Shown: positions 45,146 to 52,925 of the stretch, in pieces | Layout of the letters: every line of letters begins with the position of its first letter | Position numbering within the stretch: position 1 is the first letter of the stretch | Assembly: GCF_003385595.1 (NCBI RefSeq) | Contig: NZ_QNUE01000001.1 | Span: forward strand, 372,001-436,000 | DNA: 64,000 bases | Reading direction: 5' to 3' | DNA from: Chryseobacterium flavum | GTDB taxonomy: Bacteria; Bacteroidota; Bacteroidia; Flavobacteriales; Weeksellaceae | Made by a program: the position numbers and the translations under genes | Notes under the pieces: generated by a model | Database searches by the model: none | The model's input: the letters and a program-made list of their open reading frames with translations, nothing else | What the model was told of the DNA's origin: nothing

Positions 45146-45805
45146 ATGGTTAGTAAAAGTATTTTAAGAAAGCTCTCCAACCGGGAACTGGAGACTTATT
45201 TACAGGAAGGCAACCATTTTGTTCCGGAAGCCGTTCAGTTCGCTTTTGAAATTCTGGAAGAAAGAGGACGCGTTTTCAGTGAACAGGAAAAAACAGCTGT
45301 TCAGCAATTGATTCAGCATAAAAAAGAGGAAGAGGAAGCAAAACATACAGAAGAGATAGAATTCTGGAAAGATCATATTACGGAAGACCAGGTGGCCATC
45401 AGGCTCTATTCACAAATAACTATTTTTATCAGCAGTATTTTCTTCAGCACGATTCCCGGAGCTATACTACTTTCCCTTAATTTAATCAAACTCAGAAAAT
45501 ATCCTGCGGCCGTTTTTACATTGGCATTTGGCTTTATTTTCTTTTTGGTTCAAAGGTACGTTCTGATTTCCCATTTCGGTACAACTTCCAGATATAGCCC
45601 GGAAATAGGGGTTATTGCTGTGGGAGCATTGGGGTTAATTGTAATCAGTGTTTTAGCATCACCCCAAAAGCTTCCTTATCGTGCGGCATCCTATGTCTTT
45701 CCCGCAATTCTATGCATCATAACCACAATTCTGATGGCTTTTTACTTCCCTGAGTGGTTTTCTTATTATCCATTTGCAAGGAGCATTCATCTGTTGAGGC
45801 AATAA
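45146..45805 (+). CDS. Membrane protein of unknown function
   Basis: A 219-residue protein with a charged, helical cytoplasmic N-terminal half (ILRKLSNRELETYLQEGNHF; a Lys/Glu-rich stretch near 55-75). Four probable membrane helices follow (about 88-110, 117-137, 150-168 and 175-200). The N-terminal part resembles a short helical repeat found ahead of membrane domains in other Bacteroidota proteins. I cannot name the family. It starts 66 bases after metG, beyond the terminator. Confidence 0.72.
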   Translation: MVSKSILRKLSNRELETYLQEGNHFVPEAVQFAFEILEERGRVFSEQEKTAVQQLIQHKKEEEEAKHTEEIEFWKDHITEDQVAIRLYSQITIFISSIFFSTIPGAILLSLNLIKLRKYPAAVFTLAFGFIFFLVQRYVLISHFGTTSRYSPEIGVIAVGALGLIVISVLASPQKLPYRAASYVFPAILCIITTILMAFYFPEWFSYYPFARSIHLLRQ

Positions 45806-45806
45806 T

Positions 45807-45920
45807 AAGGAGCTGATTCCCGCTATCCACTCTTACTCCTCGCCCCAATTTTCCCATTACTAAGGCCTCGATCCCCAGACGCATGCTGTGGGGTAACCGT
45901 TTCTATCGGGGCTAGAAAAT
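45807..45920. repeat. Structured intergenic repeat element with GCCCC...GGGGC arms
   Basis: This spacer is much more GC-rich than others here. It holds AAGGAGCTGATTCCCGCTAT, an outer pair GCCCC (45842-45846) and GGGGC (45908-45912), and an inner hairpin CCCCA...TGGGG in between. I recall similar TTCCCGCT...ATCGGGGCT elements scattered in Chryseobacterium intergenic DNA, which suggests a dispersed repeat of about 110 bp. Copy number must be checked in the genome. Confidence 0.6.
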
Positions 45921-45924
45921 GGAA

Positions 45925-45954
45925 CAAAAAAGTCATCCCGGTTTACAGAATGAC
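45925..45954 (-). terminator. Weak terminator after the methyltransferase gene
   Basis: GTCAT (45932-45936) faces ATGAC (45950-45954), with a TTTTTT tract on the minus strand. The stem is short and the hairpin may belong to the adjoining repeat. Confidence 0.45.
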
Positions 45955-45982
45955 AATATACCAATTGATAAGATTATTGTAA

Positions 45983-46687
45983 TTATTTTTTAGTCAGTTT
46001 CGCAAGGTAAGAATCTTCATCCTTCAAAACTCTTTCTATTTTGAAGCCATTATTTGTGGCAGCATTTTCCAAAGTATTAAAATCAAGGTAAAGCCAGGTA
46101 ATCGGTTCTTCGGATTCTCCTTTATAATGAACCACATAATCCAACTCGCCATAATATCCGCCCGCAGGAATGTATACTCCTCCATCTTTATCCCGGTCAA
46201 ACATATAAAGAATATCTGTACTGTCGATCAGGATCTGCCCTTTATCACTTAATAAGGTATGCAACTTCTCAAGATACGTATCAATTTTGGCCAGGCTTTC
46301 AAAAACTCCGGTACCGTTCATCAACAGTAAGATCGTATCAAAAGTCTCTCCTGAAAAGTCACGCATATTCTCACAAATAGCCTTTTTAATTCCTCTGAGC
46401 TTACAAACTTTCACAGATTTAGGTGAAATATCCAATGCTGTTACATCAAGATTTCTTTCATTCTGAAGATATAAAGAATGAGATCCTGCACCCGCTCCGA
46501 TATCCAGAACTTTTCCATTGGATAACTGCAGTGCTTTCTGCTCTATATCATTCATTTCCTCAAAGTCTCTGAATAAATAATCCACCGGAAGTTCATCCAG
46601 CTCAGAAATTGAGGTTTCAGTCTGCAGATCTTCAGGATTGTCATTGTGATAATAATCCCAGATTGCTCTGCCCATTAAATCTTTCAT
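45983..46687 (-). CDS. Class I SAM-dependent methyltransferase
   Basis: A 234-residue methyltransferase. The SAM-binding motif I reads GKVLDIGAGAGSHSLYL (58-74), followed by the acidic DVTALDISPKSVKVCK and a post-I NMRDFSGETFDTILLLMNGTG. The substrate is unknown. The start MKDLMGRAIWDYYH is supported by a TATCTTTG promoter box ending 5 bases before it. It is downstream of, but separate from, the iron-uptake genes. Confidence 0.87.
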   Translation of the reverse strand: MKDLMGRAIWDYYHNDNPEDLQTETSISELDELPVDYLFRDFEEMNDIEQKALQLSNGKVLDIGAGAGSHSLYLQNERNLDVTALDISPKSVKVCKLRGIKKAICENMRDFSGETFDTILLLMNGTGVFESLAKIDTYLEKLHTLLSDKGQILIDSTDILYMFDRDKDGGVYIPAGGYYGELDYVVHYKGESEEPITWLYLDFNTLENAATNNGFKIERVLKDEDSYLAKLTKK

Positions 46688-46692
46688 AGATG

Positions 46693-46723
46693 CAAAGATA
46701 AGGCTTCAGGATACAAAGTTCAA
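46693..46723 (-). promoter_or_regulatory. Promoter of the methyltransferase gene
   Basis: On the minus strand TTG (46723-46721), a 20-bp spacer and TATCTTTG (46700-46693) give a near-perfect Bacteroidota promoter. It ends 5 bases before the ATG, so the mRNA would be almost leaderless. Confidence 0.65.
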
Positions 46724-46773
46724 AGTTTTTAGTGTAGCAAGAATTTCCTTAATTTCTGATTTCTACCCGTCAT

Positions 46774-47586
46774 TTACTCCATCGAATCCTTCTCCTTATG
46801 TCTGTCAGCCTGTGATTCACTTTCTGCAACACCTGCTTTCCAGTAAGAATAAGCATATAATTCCTGAGAAGTCCAGTTTTTTTCTTTTCTCAGATAAGCC
46901 CTGATTTCTTTTACACTTGAGAATTCACATGCCACATAACCAAATTTGCCAGTCTCGGGAAGATCAATATTTTTTACAGCTTTGGCAATTTCACTGCTGA
47001 TGTGGGGGCGGGTATTATACAGCCATTTAAAATCAATTTGCGCTTTGGTTTCAAGCATCTGCTCATCTTCCTTTCCATGAACTTCAATAATACATACTCC
47101 TTTTGCTGTTTCAGGCAGAGTTTCCAGAATAGCACTGATCACCGGAATAGCCGTAGCATCACCTACCAAAAGATACCAATCTGCAGCAGGATATAGTTCT
47201 TTTCCTTCCAGACGCATCATTATCCCAAGCTTTGAACCCGCTTCGGCTTCTCTTACCCATCTGGAAGCAGGACCACCGTCTCCATGATCTACAAAATCGA
47301 TGATCAGTTCATTTTTCACCAGATCTATTCCTCTGTGGGTATAGGTTCTGATGGATGGTGCCACCTCTTTCGGAGGGTAAATCCACTGATGACTTTCATC
47401 CAGTGTCGGGAAATGAATCTCATTCAGCCCAGCCGGAGGAACTGCAATTTTATTATTGTCTCCCACCATGGTATTTTTGAACAAATGAACCTCCGGTGAG
47501 TATAAATACACTCTGATAAAATGGTCAGTAATGTATTCTTTTCTGGTTACTTCGGCAACAATCTGCCCTGTTGAAACTTTAGCCAT
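46774..47586 (-). CDS. Siderophore-interacting protein (ferric-siderophore reductase)
   Basis: A 270-residue flavin reductase of the ViuB/siderophore-interacting family, which releases iron from siderophores in the cytoplasm with NAD(P)H. It shows the FAD-binding SIRTYTHRGID (about 78-88), the family motif FVDHGDGGPASRWVREAEAG (about 98-117) and the LLVGDATAIPVISAILETLP nucleotide site. It lies 103 bases after the TonB-dependent receptor gene on the same strand, which supports a joint role in siderophore uptake. A hairpin separates them. Confidence 0.9.
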   Translation of the reverse strand: MAKVSTGQIVAEVTRKEYITDHFIRVYLYSPEVHLFKNTMVGDNNKIAVPPAGLNEIHFPTLDESHQWIYPPKEVAPSIRTYTHRGIDLVKNELIIDFVDHGDGGPASRWVREAEAGSKLGIMMRLEGKELYPAADWYLLVGDATAIPVISAILETLPETAKGVCIIEVHGKEDEQMLETKAQIDFKWLYNTRPHISSEIAKAVKNIDLPETGKFGYVACEFSSVKEIRAYLRKEKNWTSQELYAYSYWKAGVAESESQADRHKEKDSME

Positions 47587-47606
47587 AACTGATTTTTTTA
47601 AAGTTA

Positions 47607-47641
47607 AAATCCGGTTTCCGATTAATTCAGAAACCGGATTT
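47607..47641 (-). terminator. Intercistronic hairpin between the receptor and reductase genes
   Basis: A perfect 12-bp stem AAATCCGGTTTC/GAAACCGGATTT around an 11-base loop, with a short T-tract on the minus strand. It probably attenuates read-through from the receptor into the siderophore reductase. Confidence 0.7.
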
Positions 47642-47689
47642 GAAATACAATAAATTTTCAGATCAAGGCATTTTTACCTTCATCTTATT

Positions 47690-49900
47690 TTAAAATTCAA
47701 AAGTGTAGGACAAGTTGAAAGTCCTTCCTCTTCCCTTATAATTAAACAATTCCGGAAGTCCGTAAGTAGAATATAGAACCTGAGAACGCTTACTCCATAT
47801 TGTCTGATAATCGGTATTAAATATATTCTGGATTCCTACGTTGAATTTTCCCCAGTTGAATCGGTATCCTATCATCAGGTCTGAAGTATTATAACCTTCC
47901 ACAACATTATTAAGCTCGTCTTTCTGCTTGAAATTCTGCAAAGACTGGAATCTGAATGACCAGCTTTTAATATTATAACCGATGTATGTCACCAATTTTG
48001 AAGGAGAAGCATTATAAATCTCCTGTTTCTGCCATTCCCCTTTATTGTCTACCTCCGATTTTATCAAGAGCCCGCTTGCCCCAAAATAAACCCCATTGGT
48101 TAAAGCATAAGAAACCTCAGCTTCAATTCCCATGTTTCTTAGTTTCAGATCATTTACAAGAATCTGGAAAGTCTTTTTATCTACGGTAACCGTTTTATCA
48201 GAATTACTCAGAAATCCGGCAACCTGTGCTCTTAAACCACCTTTGTTAACACGGTATCCTACTTCAAACTGGTTTGTTTTGATGGCCTGCAAAGGCTGTT
48301 CTTTTACATTAATACTGGATATCACATCCCAGTTTGTCCCAACAAGTTTATACTGGCCAATTCCATAAAACTTGGCAGGATCTGCTAAACTTGCCCCTTG
48401 AGAAAATGTTCCCCAAACCTGGTGTTGTTCATTGAATTTATACAATAACCCAGCGTTGACCAACGTAACGTTATAAGAACTTTCACCTCCCGGAATTGCT
48501 GAGGCTGAACTTCCGTAGCCCATTGCAATCTGTGTTTGCTGTTCTGAACCTACAAAGTCATCCATTTTTACGTTGATATGCTGATAACGAACGCCCGCAT
48601 TCAACTGCAGTTTTGGAAAAATATTATATTTTGCCTGAACATACCCTGCATAACTCTGTGAATGATTGGTTGGGTATCTTCCAAGGCTGTATTTTGTTTC
48701 GTTGACTAAACCTCCGCTGGACATTGTCTTCGCAATATCATAAACAGATTGTGATCCTTCAAATTTTTCAAAATCGAAATCTGCCCCATAAGTCACGTTC
48801 AGCCCCCGCCATGATTTCGATAGTAAAGCTTTAATTCCCGAATAATAAGTATCCTGCTGTGAAGAGGACATATAAGGTACCTTTCCTGTCTGAAGAGTAA
48901 CATTGCCCGGGAACGGATAAAATCCTAATTTTTCACCCCGGGTGGCCAGCTGTACGTATAAATCCTGTCCTCCTAAAATCCCGTTCCCATTATAGGCTAC
49001 TGTTGCCATATAGCGCTCTGTTCCTACATTTTTATCGGATGAAAAACCATCTCTCATTTCGAGCAATGAAGCGTTTTTTGTAGTGAAAGCACTCAGGTTT
49101 TGACCAAGAAACAAACTCCTGTCCCCGTTAAATTTAGAGTTGTAATACTGAACAGAGGCCGTTATTTTATGTTTATTGTTAAACTGATATCCTCCTGTAG
49201 CCAAGATGTCAATCGACTGGTTATATTGTAAGTCTGTCTGAGTAATATCCGTAAAAAGCTGTTTCTGATCTGCACCATACACCCCGCCGTTCTGCTGATA
49301 GGCTACTCCCAGTCTTCCGAAAAACTTGTCCCCTTTAGCTGCAATAGACTGGGCAGCGCGGAAATCATGGTCATCTTTTCCCATAAAACCTGTACGCACT
49401 CCAAGTTCTGTCTCTCCGCTGATCCCTTTTTTGGAAGGTATCTTGGTAATAATATTGATAATACCACCGGTAGCATTACCTCCATAAATGGAACTTGCCC
49501 CTGAAAGTACTTCAATTCTTTCAATATTAAAAGGATCAATCGCATCAAGCTGACGGCTTATGGCACGGATACTGTTCAGAGAAACCCCGTCAATCATCAC
49601 AAGTGCGGAACGTCCTCTCATATTCTGTCCGTAATTGGTTCTTCCCTGTGGACCGATATCCATAGAAGGAATCAGAATTGACAGCATTTCTTTAATAGGA
49701 ACCCCGTTTTTAGCCTGTTCCTGAATCTTTTCTTTCTGTACCACCCAAACTGTACCCGGAACTTCAGAGATTTTTGTAGGTTTTCTGGAAGCTACAATTA
49801 CTACATCTTCAATACCTTTAGAGGCAATAGAATCTTTAACTGTCTGGGAAAATAGAATCCCCGAAGCTAAAAGACCTATGAACGCATACTGCTTTTTCAT
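47690..49900 (-). CDS. TonB-dependent outer-membrane receptor (siderophore type)
   Basis: A 736-residue outer-membrane transporter. The signal peptide ends GILFSQ. The plug domain follows (GIEDVVIVASRKPTKISEVP; GRTNYGQNMRGRSALVMIDG; IERIEVLSGASSIYGGNATG) and then a 22-strand barrel ending in Phe (GRTFNLSYTFEF). Paired with a siderophore reductase gene, it probably imports a ferric siderophore. Its promoter carries a 19-bp dyad that could be a Fur site. No siderophore biosynthesis genes are in the window, so use of foreign siderophores is possible. Confidence 0.92.
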   Translation of the reverse strand: MKKQYAFIGLLASGILFSQTVKDSIASKGIEDVVIVASRKPTKISEVPGTVWVVQKEKIQEQAKNGVPIKEMLSILIPSMDIGPQGRTNYGQNMRGRSALVMIDGVSLNSIRAISRQLDAIDPFNIERIEVLSGASSIYGGNATGGIINIITKIPSKKGISGETELGVRTGFMGKDDHDFRAAQSIAAKGDKFFGRLGVAYQQNGGVYGADQKQLFTDITQTDLQYNQSIDILATGGYQFNNKHKITASVQYYNSKFNGDRSLFLGQNLSAFTTKNASLLEMRDGFSSDKNVGTERYMATVAYNGNGILGGQDLYVQLATRGEKLGFYPFPGNVTLQTGKVPYMSSSQQDTYYSGIKALLSKSWRGLNVTYGADFDFEKFEGSQSVYDIAKTMSSGGLVNETKYSLGRYPTNHSQSYAGYVQAKYNIFPKLQLNAGVRYQHINVKMDDFVGSEQQTQIAMGYGSSASAIPGGESSYNVTLVNAGLLYKFNEQHQVWGTFSQGASLADPAKFYGIGQYKLVGTNWDVISSINVKEQPLQAIKTNQFEVGYRVNKGGLRAQVAGFLSNSDKTVTVDKKTFQILVNDLKLRNMGIEAEVSYALTNGVYFGASGLLIKSEVDNKGEWQKQEIYNASPSKLVTYIGYNIKSWSFRFQSLQNFKQKDELNNVVEGYNTSDLMIGYRFNWGKFNVGIQNIFNTDYQTIWSKRSQVLYSTYGLPELFNYKGRGRTFNLSYTFEF

Positions 49901-49927
49901 TCTTTCTATTCAACGTTTTATAATCCA

Positions 49928-49954
49928 CAAAGGTAATTCTTATTTAGAAAGAAT
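49928..49954 (-). promoter_or_regulatory. Receptor promoter with a 19-bp dyad (possible Fur box)
   Basis: Minus-strand TACCTTTG (49935-49928) is a -7 box 27 bases before the receptor ATG. Directly upstream lies the dyad ATTCTT-N7-AAGAAT (49936-49954), filling the promoter spacer. A repressor bound here would block RNA polymerase. Fur is a guess from the iron-uptake context. Confidence 0.45.
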
Positions 49955-50020
49955 AAAAATAATAAGATATGAGATTTTCCCTATATTTCCTAAAACTTGC
50001 TTTTAGAAATCAGAGATTAC

Positions 50021-50062
50021 AAAAAGTGTAGAATCCCGGCCTTTACAGATCCGGGATTCTAC
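50021..50062 (-). terminator. Terminator after the efflux operon
   Basis: A perfect 12-bp stem GTAGAATCCCGG/CCGGGATTCTAC with an 11-base loop, 23 bases after the MFS stop. The minus-strand T-tract (ACTTTTTG) follows. It separates the efflux operon from the receptor gene. Confidence 0.87.
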
Positions 50063-50085
50063 TGGTGAAAAACAAGGTATTTTTT

Positions 50086-51678
50086 TTATACTGCAGGACC
50101 TGCAGCATCTTTTATTTCTTCCAATAATTTTTTCCTTTCGCGAAGTCTTCTTCTTGCGATGACAGATTTTCCTCCAAGAACTCTCACAAATCTGAAATAC
50201 TGAAACCGTTTTGCTCCGAAATGATGGGTAGCAATATAAATTAACACCCCAAATCCGACTAAAATAATATATCCGAAAATCTTTTTGGTGGCTATGATAA
50301 TGGCATTAAGCTGAATAGTTTTCATATTAGCAGCTACATTCTGAGGGCTGACGGTCATTCCATCCATATAAACAGCGAGATCTCCTATTGCCATAACCTG
50401 AAAACGATACTGAAACCAGGCATAAAGTGTTGAAAAAATTCCTACGGCCAGGAAAGTTCTCCAAACCAATACAAGTCCGATGGCGGCCAGCATTTCATCC
50501 ATTTCAAGCTTATCCAGCGTGTAAAACCAGACGGAAATAAACAGTGAACACATTCCATAACCTTTTAAAAACATAGGCAGATACCAGTTGTCATAACTGA
50601 ACTCCAATACCATCGAAAAATACATGATAATGGCATATCCGACCATTGCCGCAAAACCGGAAAAAATATACATTTTCAAAGGTTTTTCTTTCTTAAACCA
50701 GAAAATGGCAATGGCTCCGGCCAGAACAATTCCGGGGATCATCAGTAAACTCAGCCTTGTATTTGTCAATTGATCATACCCCAATACTCCCACTGCAAAA
50801 GTATTCTGAATAGAAGCTGTTCCTAAAAACATTCCTAACCAGAAAAGCATAAACAATCCGTGCTGTACATTATTTTTTGTGAAAATTTTAAATGATAGAT
50901 AAGGACGTTTTAAAGTTAACTGACGGATGGAAAGCAATGCAAAACTCACAAAGGCTGTAATACTTGCATATATAATATTCTTCGAATTGAACCAGTCCTG
51001 CTGTCTTCCAAATGAGTAAACATAAGCAGAAAACATAAAAGTTGAAATGAAAAGCAAAATGCTTAACCAGTCAATATAATGTAAAGGAACTTTTAACGCA
51101 AAATATTTATCATGCATAAAAATCCAGTGTATCAAACCTAAAATAAAGCACAAAACTGCTGTAAACAGGTAAAACTGCTGCCAGTTATAAAGAAGAGCGA
51201 ACTCTGCTGCATAATATGTAGCTACCTGGTTCATTACAAGAACAAATGTATAGAAAGCTCCATAAAATATACCACGGTTCCCTATCATAACCATTAATGG
51301 CAGGAACAACTCTATGGTGACCATCATCTTCATAAAGCCTATCAATAAAGAAGTAAATATGAAGATCATTGGCTGTAAAGTAGTCCCGTTCACATAACTC
51401 AGCAGTCCTAAAAGGATCAAAAGTAAAACCATCTTGTCTCTTACTTTGAATCTCATTTTAATTCTGAGAACCACAGGCATACAGGCTCCCATTCCTATGG
51501 TTGTCGCGTAGTTTGCCCACATAAAATATTCTGTCATGGCACCGGTACCGCTTACCAGAGAACTGATATTTCCCGTGTATACCCCACCAATAGGCATTAC
51601 CACGGCAAGCAGTAATACAATCAGCAGCAGCTGTACGGGTTTCGGTACCCAGTCGCTATATAATCCTTTGTTGTACAT
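50086..51678 (-). CDS. MFS permease of a tripartite efflux pump (EmrB/DHA2-like)
   Basis: A 530-residue inner-membrane transporter with about 14 hydrophobic segments, as in the DHA2 family. It would drive drug or siderophore export with the HlyD and TolC partners encoded upstream. Sequence landmarks are the N-terminal MYNKGLYSDWVPKPVQLLLI and the arginine-rich C-terminal tail (SVIARRRLRERKKLLEEIKD). The start at 51678 is preferred to an ATG 25 codons earlier, since the upstream codons coincide with repeat-like spacer DNA. The gap to the HlyD gene is 105 bases. Confidence 0.85.
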   Translation of the reverse strand: MYNKGLYSDWVPKPVQLLLIVLLLAVVMPIGGVYTGNISSLVSGTGAMTEYFMWANYATTIGMGACMPVVLRIKMRFKVRDKMVLLLILLGLLSYVNGTTLQPMIFIFTSLLIGFMKMMVTIELFLPLMVMIGNRGIFYGAFYTFVLVMNQVATYYAAEFALLYNWQQFYLFTAVLCFILGLIHWIFMHDKYFALKVPLHYIDWLSILLFISTFMFSAYVYSFGRQQDWFNSKNIIYASITAFVSFALLSIRQLTLKRPYLSFKIFTKNNVQHGLFMLFWLGMFLGTASIQNTFAVGVLGYDQLTNTRLSLLMIPGIVLAGAIAIFWFKKEKPLKMYIFSGFAAMVGYAIIMYFSMVLEFSYDNWYLPMFLKGYGMCSLFISVWFYTLDKLEMDEMLAAIGLVLVWRTFLAVGIFSTLYAWFQYRFQVMAIGDLAVYMDGMTVSPQNVAANMKTIQLNAIIIATKKIFGYIILVGFGVLIYIATHHFGAKRFQYFRFVRVLGGKSVIARRRLRERKKLLEEIKDAAGPAV

Positions 51679-51689
51679 GATTTTTTTTA

Positions 51690-51776
51690 GATAACAGATT
51701 TCAGATATCAGCCCCAGCAGACCTCGAACATTTAGCCTTAGCTTTCCATACACATAATGTCTGGTGTCTGATATCT
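51690..51776. repeat. ATATCAGA-type inverted repeat in the HlyD-MFS spacer
   Basis: AGATATCAG (51703-51711) faces CTGATATCT (51768-51776), a perfect 9-bp inverted pair, with extra CAGATTTCAG words nearby. The words match those of the purM-purN palindrome at 15630-15684. Confidence 0.5.
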
Positions 51777-51783
51777 TCCATCT

Positions 51784-52902
51784 TTAGTCTTTATTAATAT
51801 TCACATTCATGTTCATTCCTGCACTGAGCTTTTCCAGATCTTCTTTTTTGTTAGAAGCTGTAAACTCAATTCTTACAGGAATTCTCTGCTGTACTTTGAT
51901 GAAATTTCCTGTAGAGTTATCAGTAGGTACGCTGGAATATTTCGATCCTGTAGCTGCTGAAACAGCTGTAACAACACCTTCAAATTTCTGTCCTCCTAAA
52001 GCATCAGCAGTCATTATCATTTTTTCCCCGATTTTAATGTTCGGCATCTGGCTTTCCAGGAAGTTGGCTGTTACCCATTTTTGCCCGTTCAGTACAATAG
52101 TAGCCACCTGCTGCCCGGGTTGGATCAATTGTCCCTCAGAAATTGTTCTTCGTCCCATCACTCCATCATACGGAGCTGTAATTACAGTATAAGAAAGATT
52201 AATCCTTGCCATATCCAGCGCAGATTTTGTTCTTTTAATCTCTGCATCATTGATGCCTAATCTGCTTTTTACTTCCGTAGTGGAAAGGCTGGCAGACTGT
52301 TTTTGATTCACCAGGGTTTCATAAGCTGCTTTTTGAGCGTCATATTCAGTTTTTACCTGATCATACTGTTGTCTGGTAACGGCCTCAGCAGCCAAAAGAT
52401 TTTTGTATCGGTTTAAATTCTGCTCGGCATTCCATAGTCTTGCTTTTGCTCCTGCAATATTAGACTGCATAACATTAATATTGTTGGAAACCGTATTCAC
52501 AGAAGAACCTGTTGCCGCTTTTTGCGCCACCGCATTCTGGTAAGCAGCTTCTGCCTGTCCAAGCTGTGTAAGAATTTCACGGTCATCCAGAATAACCAGC
52601 GTATCGCCTTTTTTTACGTGCTGATGTTCAATGAACTTAATTTCCTTGATATATGCCGAAACCCTTGTATTGATAGGATTGATAAATTCCTCTACCTGTG
52701 CTGCTTCCGTATAGGTTTTGTTTCCGATATGGAAATATTCACGGATTAACCAGAATAATCCGAAACCGATTACCAGAAAAACGATGATATTGGAAATGAT
52801 GGCTCTTACCTTATTCGTTTTATTTTTCTTTTTCTTATTTTCCGCAGCAGAAGTTGCAGGAGTTGGTGTTGTATTTTGAGTAGTTTGTTCCTTGTTTTCC
52901 AT
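51784..52902 (-). CDS. HlyD/EmrA-family membrane fusion protein
   Basis: A 372-residue periplasmic adaptor. It has one N-terminal membrane helix (about 31-50, AIISNIIVFLVIGFGLFWLI), a lipoyl/barrel-sandwich part (EAAQVEEFINPINTRVSAYI; KKGDTLVILDDREIL), a coiled-coil hairpin (about 105-205) and the second half-lipoyl AGMN-type end. It bridges the MFS permease and the TolC channel. It lies 23 bases after the TolC gene. Confidence 0.91.
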   Translation of the reverse strand: MENKEQTTQNTTPTPATSAAENKKKKNKTNKVRAIISNIIVFLVIGFGLFWLIREYFHIGNKTYTEAAQVEEFINPINTRVSAYIKEIKFIEHQHVKKGDTLVILDDREILTQLGQAEAAYQNAVAQKAATGSSVNTVSNNINVMQSNIAGAKARLWNAEQNLNRYKNLLAAEAVTRQQYDQVKTEYDAQKAAYETLVNQKQSASLSTTEVKSRLGINDAEIKRTKSALDMARINLSYTVITAPYDGVMGRRTISEGQLIQPGQQVATIVLNGQKWVTANFLESQMPNIKIGEKMIMTADALGGQKFEGVVTAVSAATGSKYSSVPTDNSTGNFIKVQQRIPVRIEFTASNKKEDLEKLSAGMNMNVNINKD

Positions 52903-52925
52903 TGTGTTATTTTCAGTTTTAAAGA

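Noticed and set aside
45807..45920. Riboswitch or named small RNA at the GC-rich element
   Set aside because: It lies downstream of both flanking genes (they converge), so it cannot be a leader riboswitch, and I recognise no known RNA family in it.
51679..51753. 25-codon N-terminal extension of the MFS permease
   Set aside because: The codons coincide with ATATCAGA-type repeat DNA and the shorter form starting MYNKGLYSDW gives a normal transporter N-terminus.
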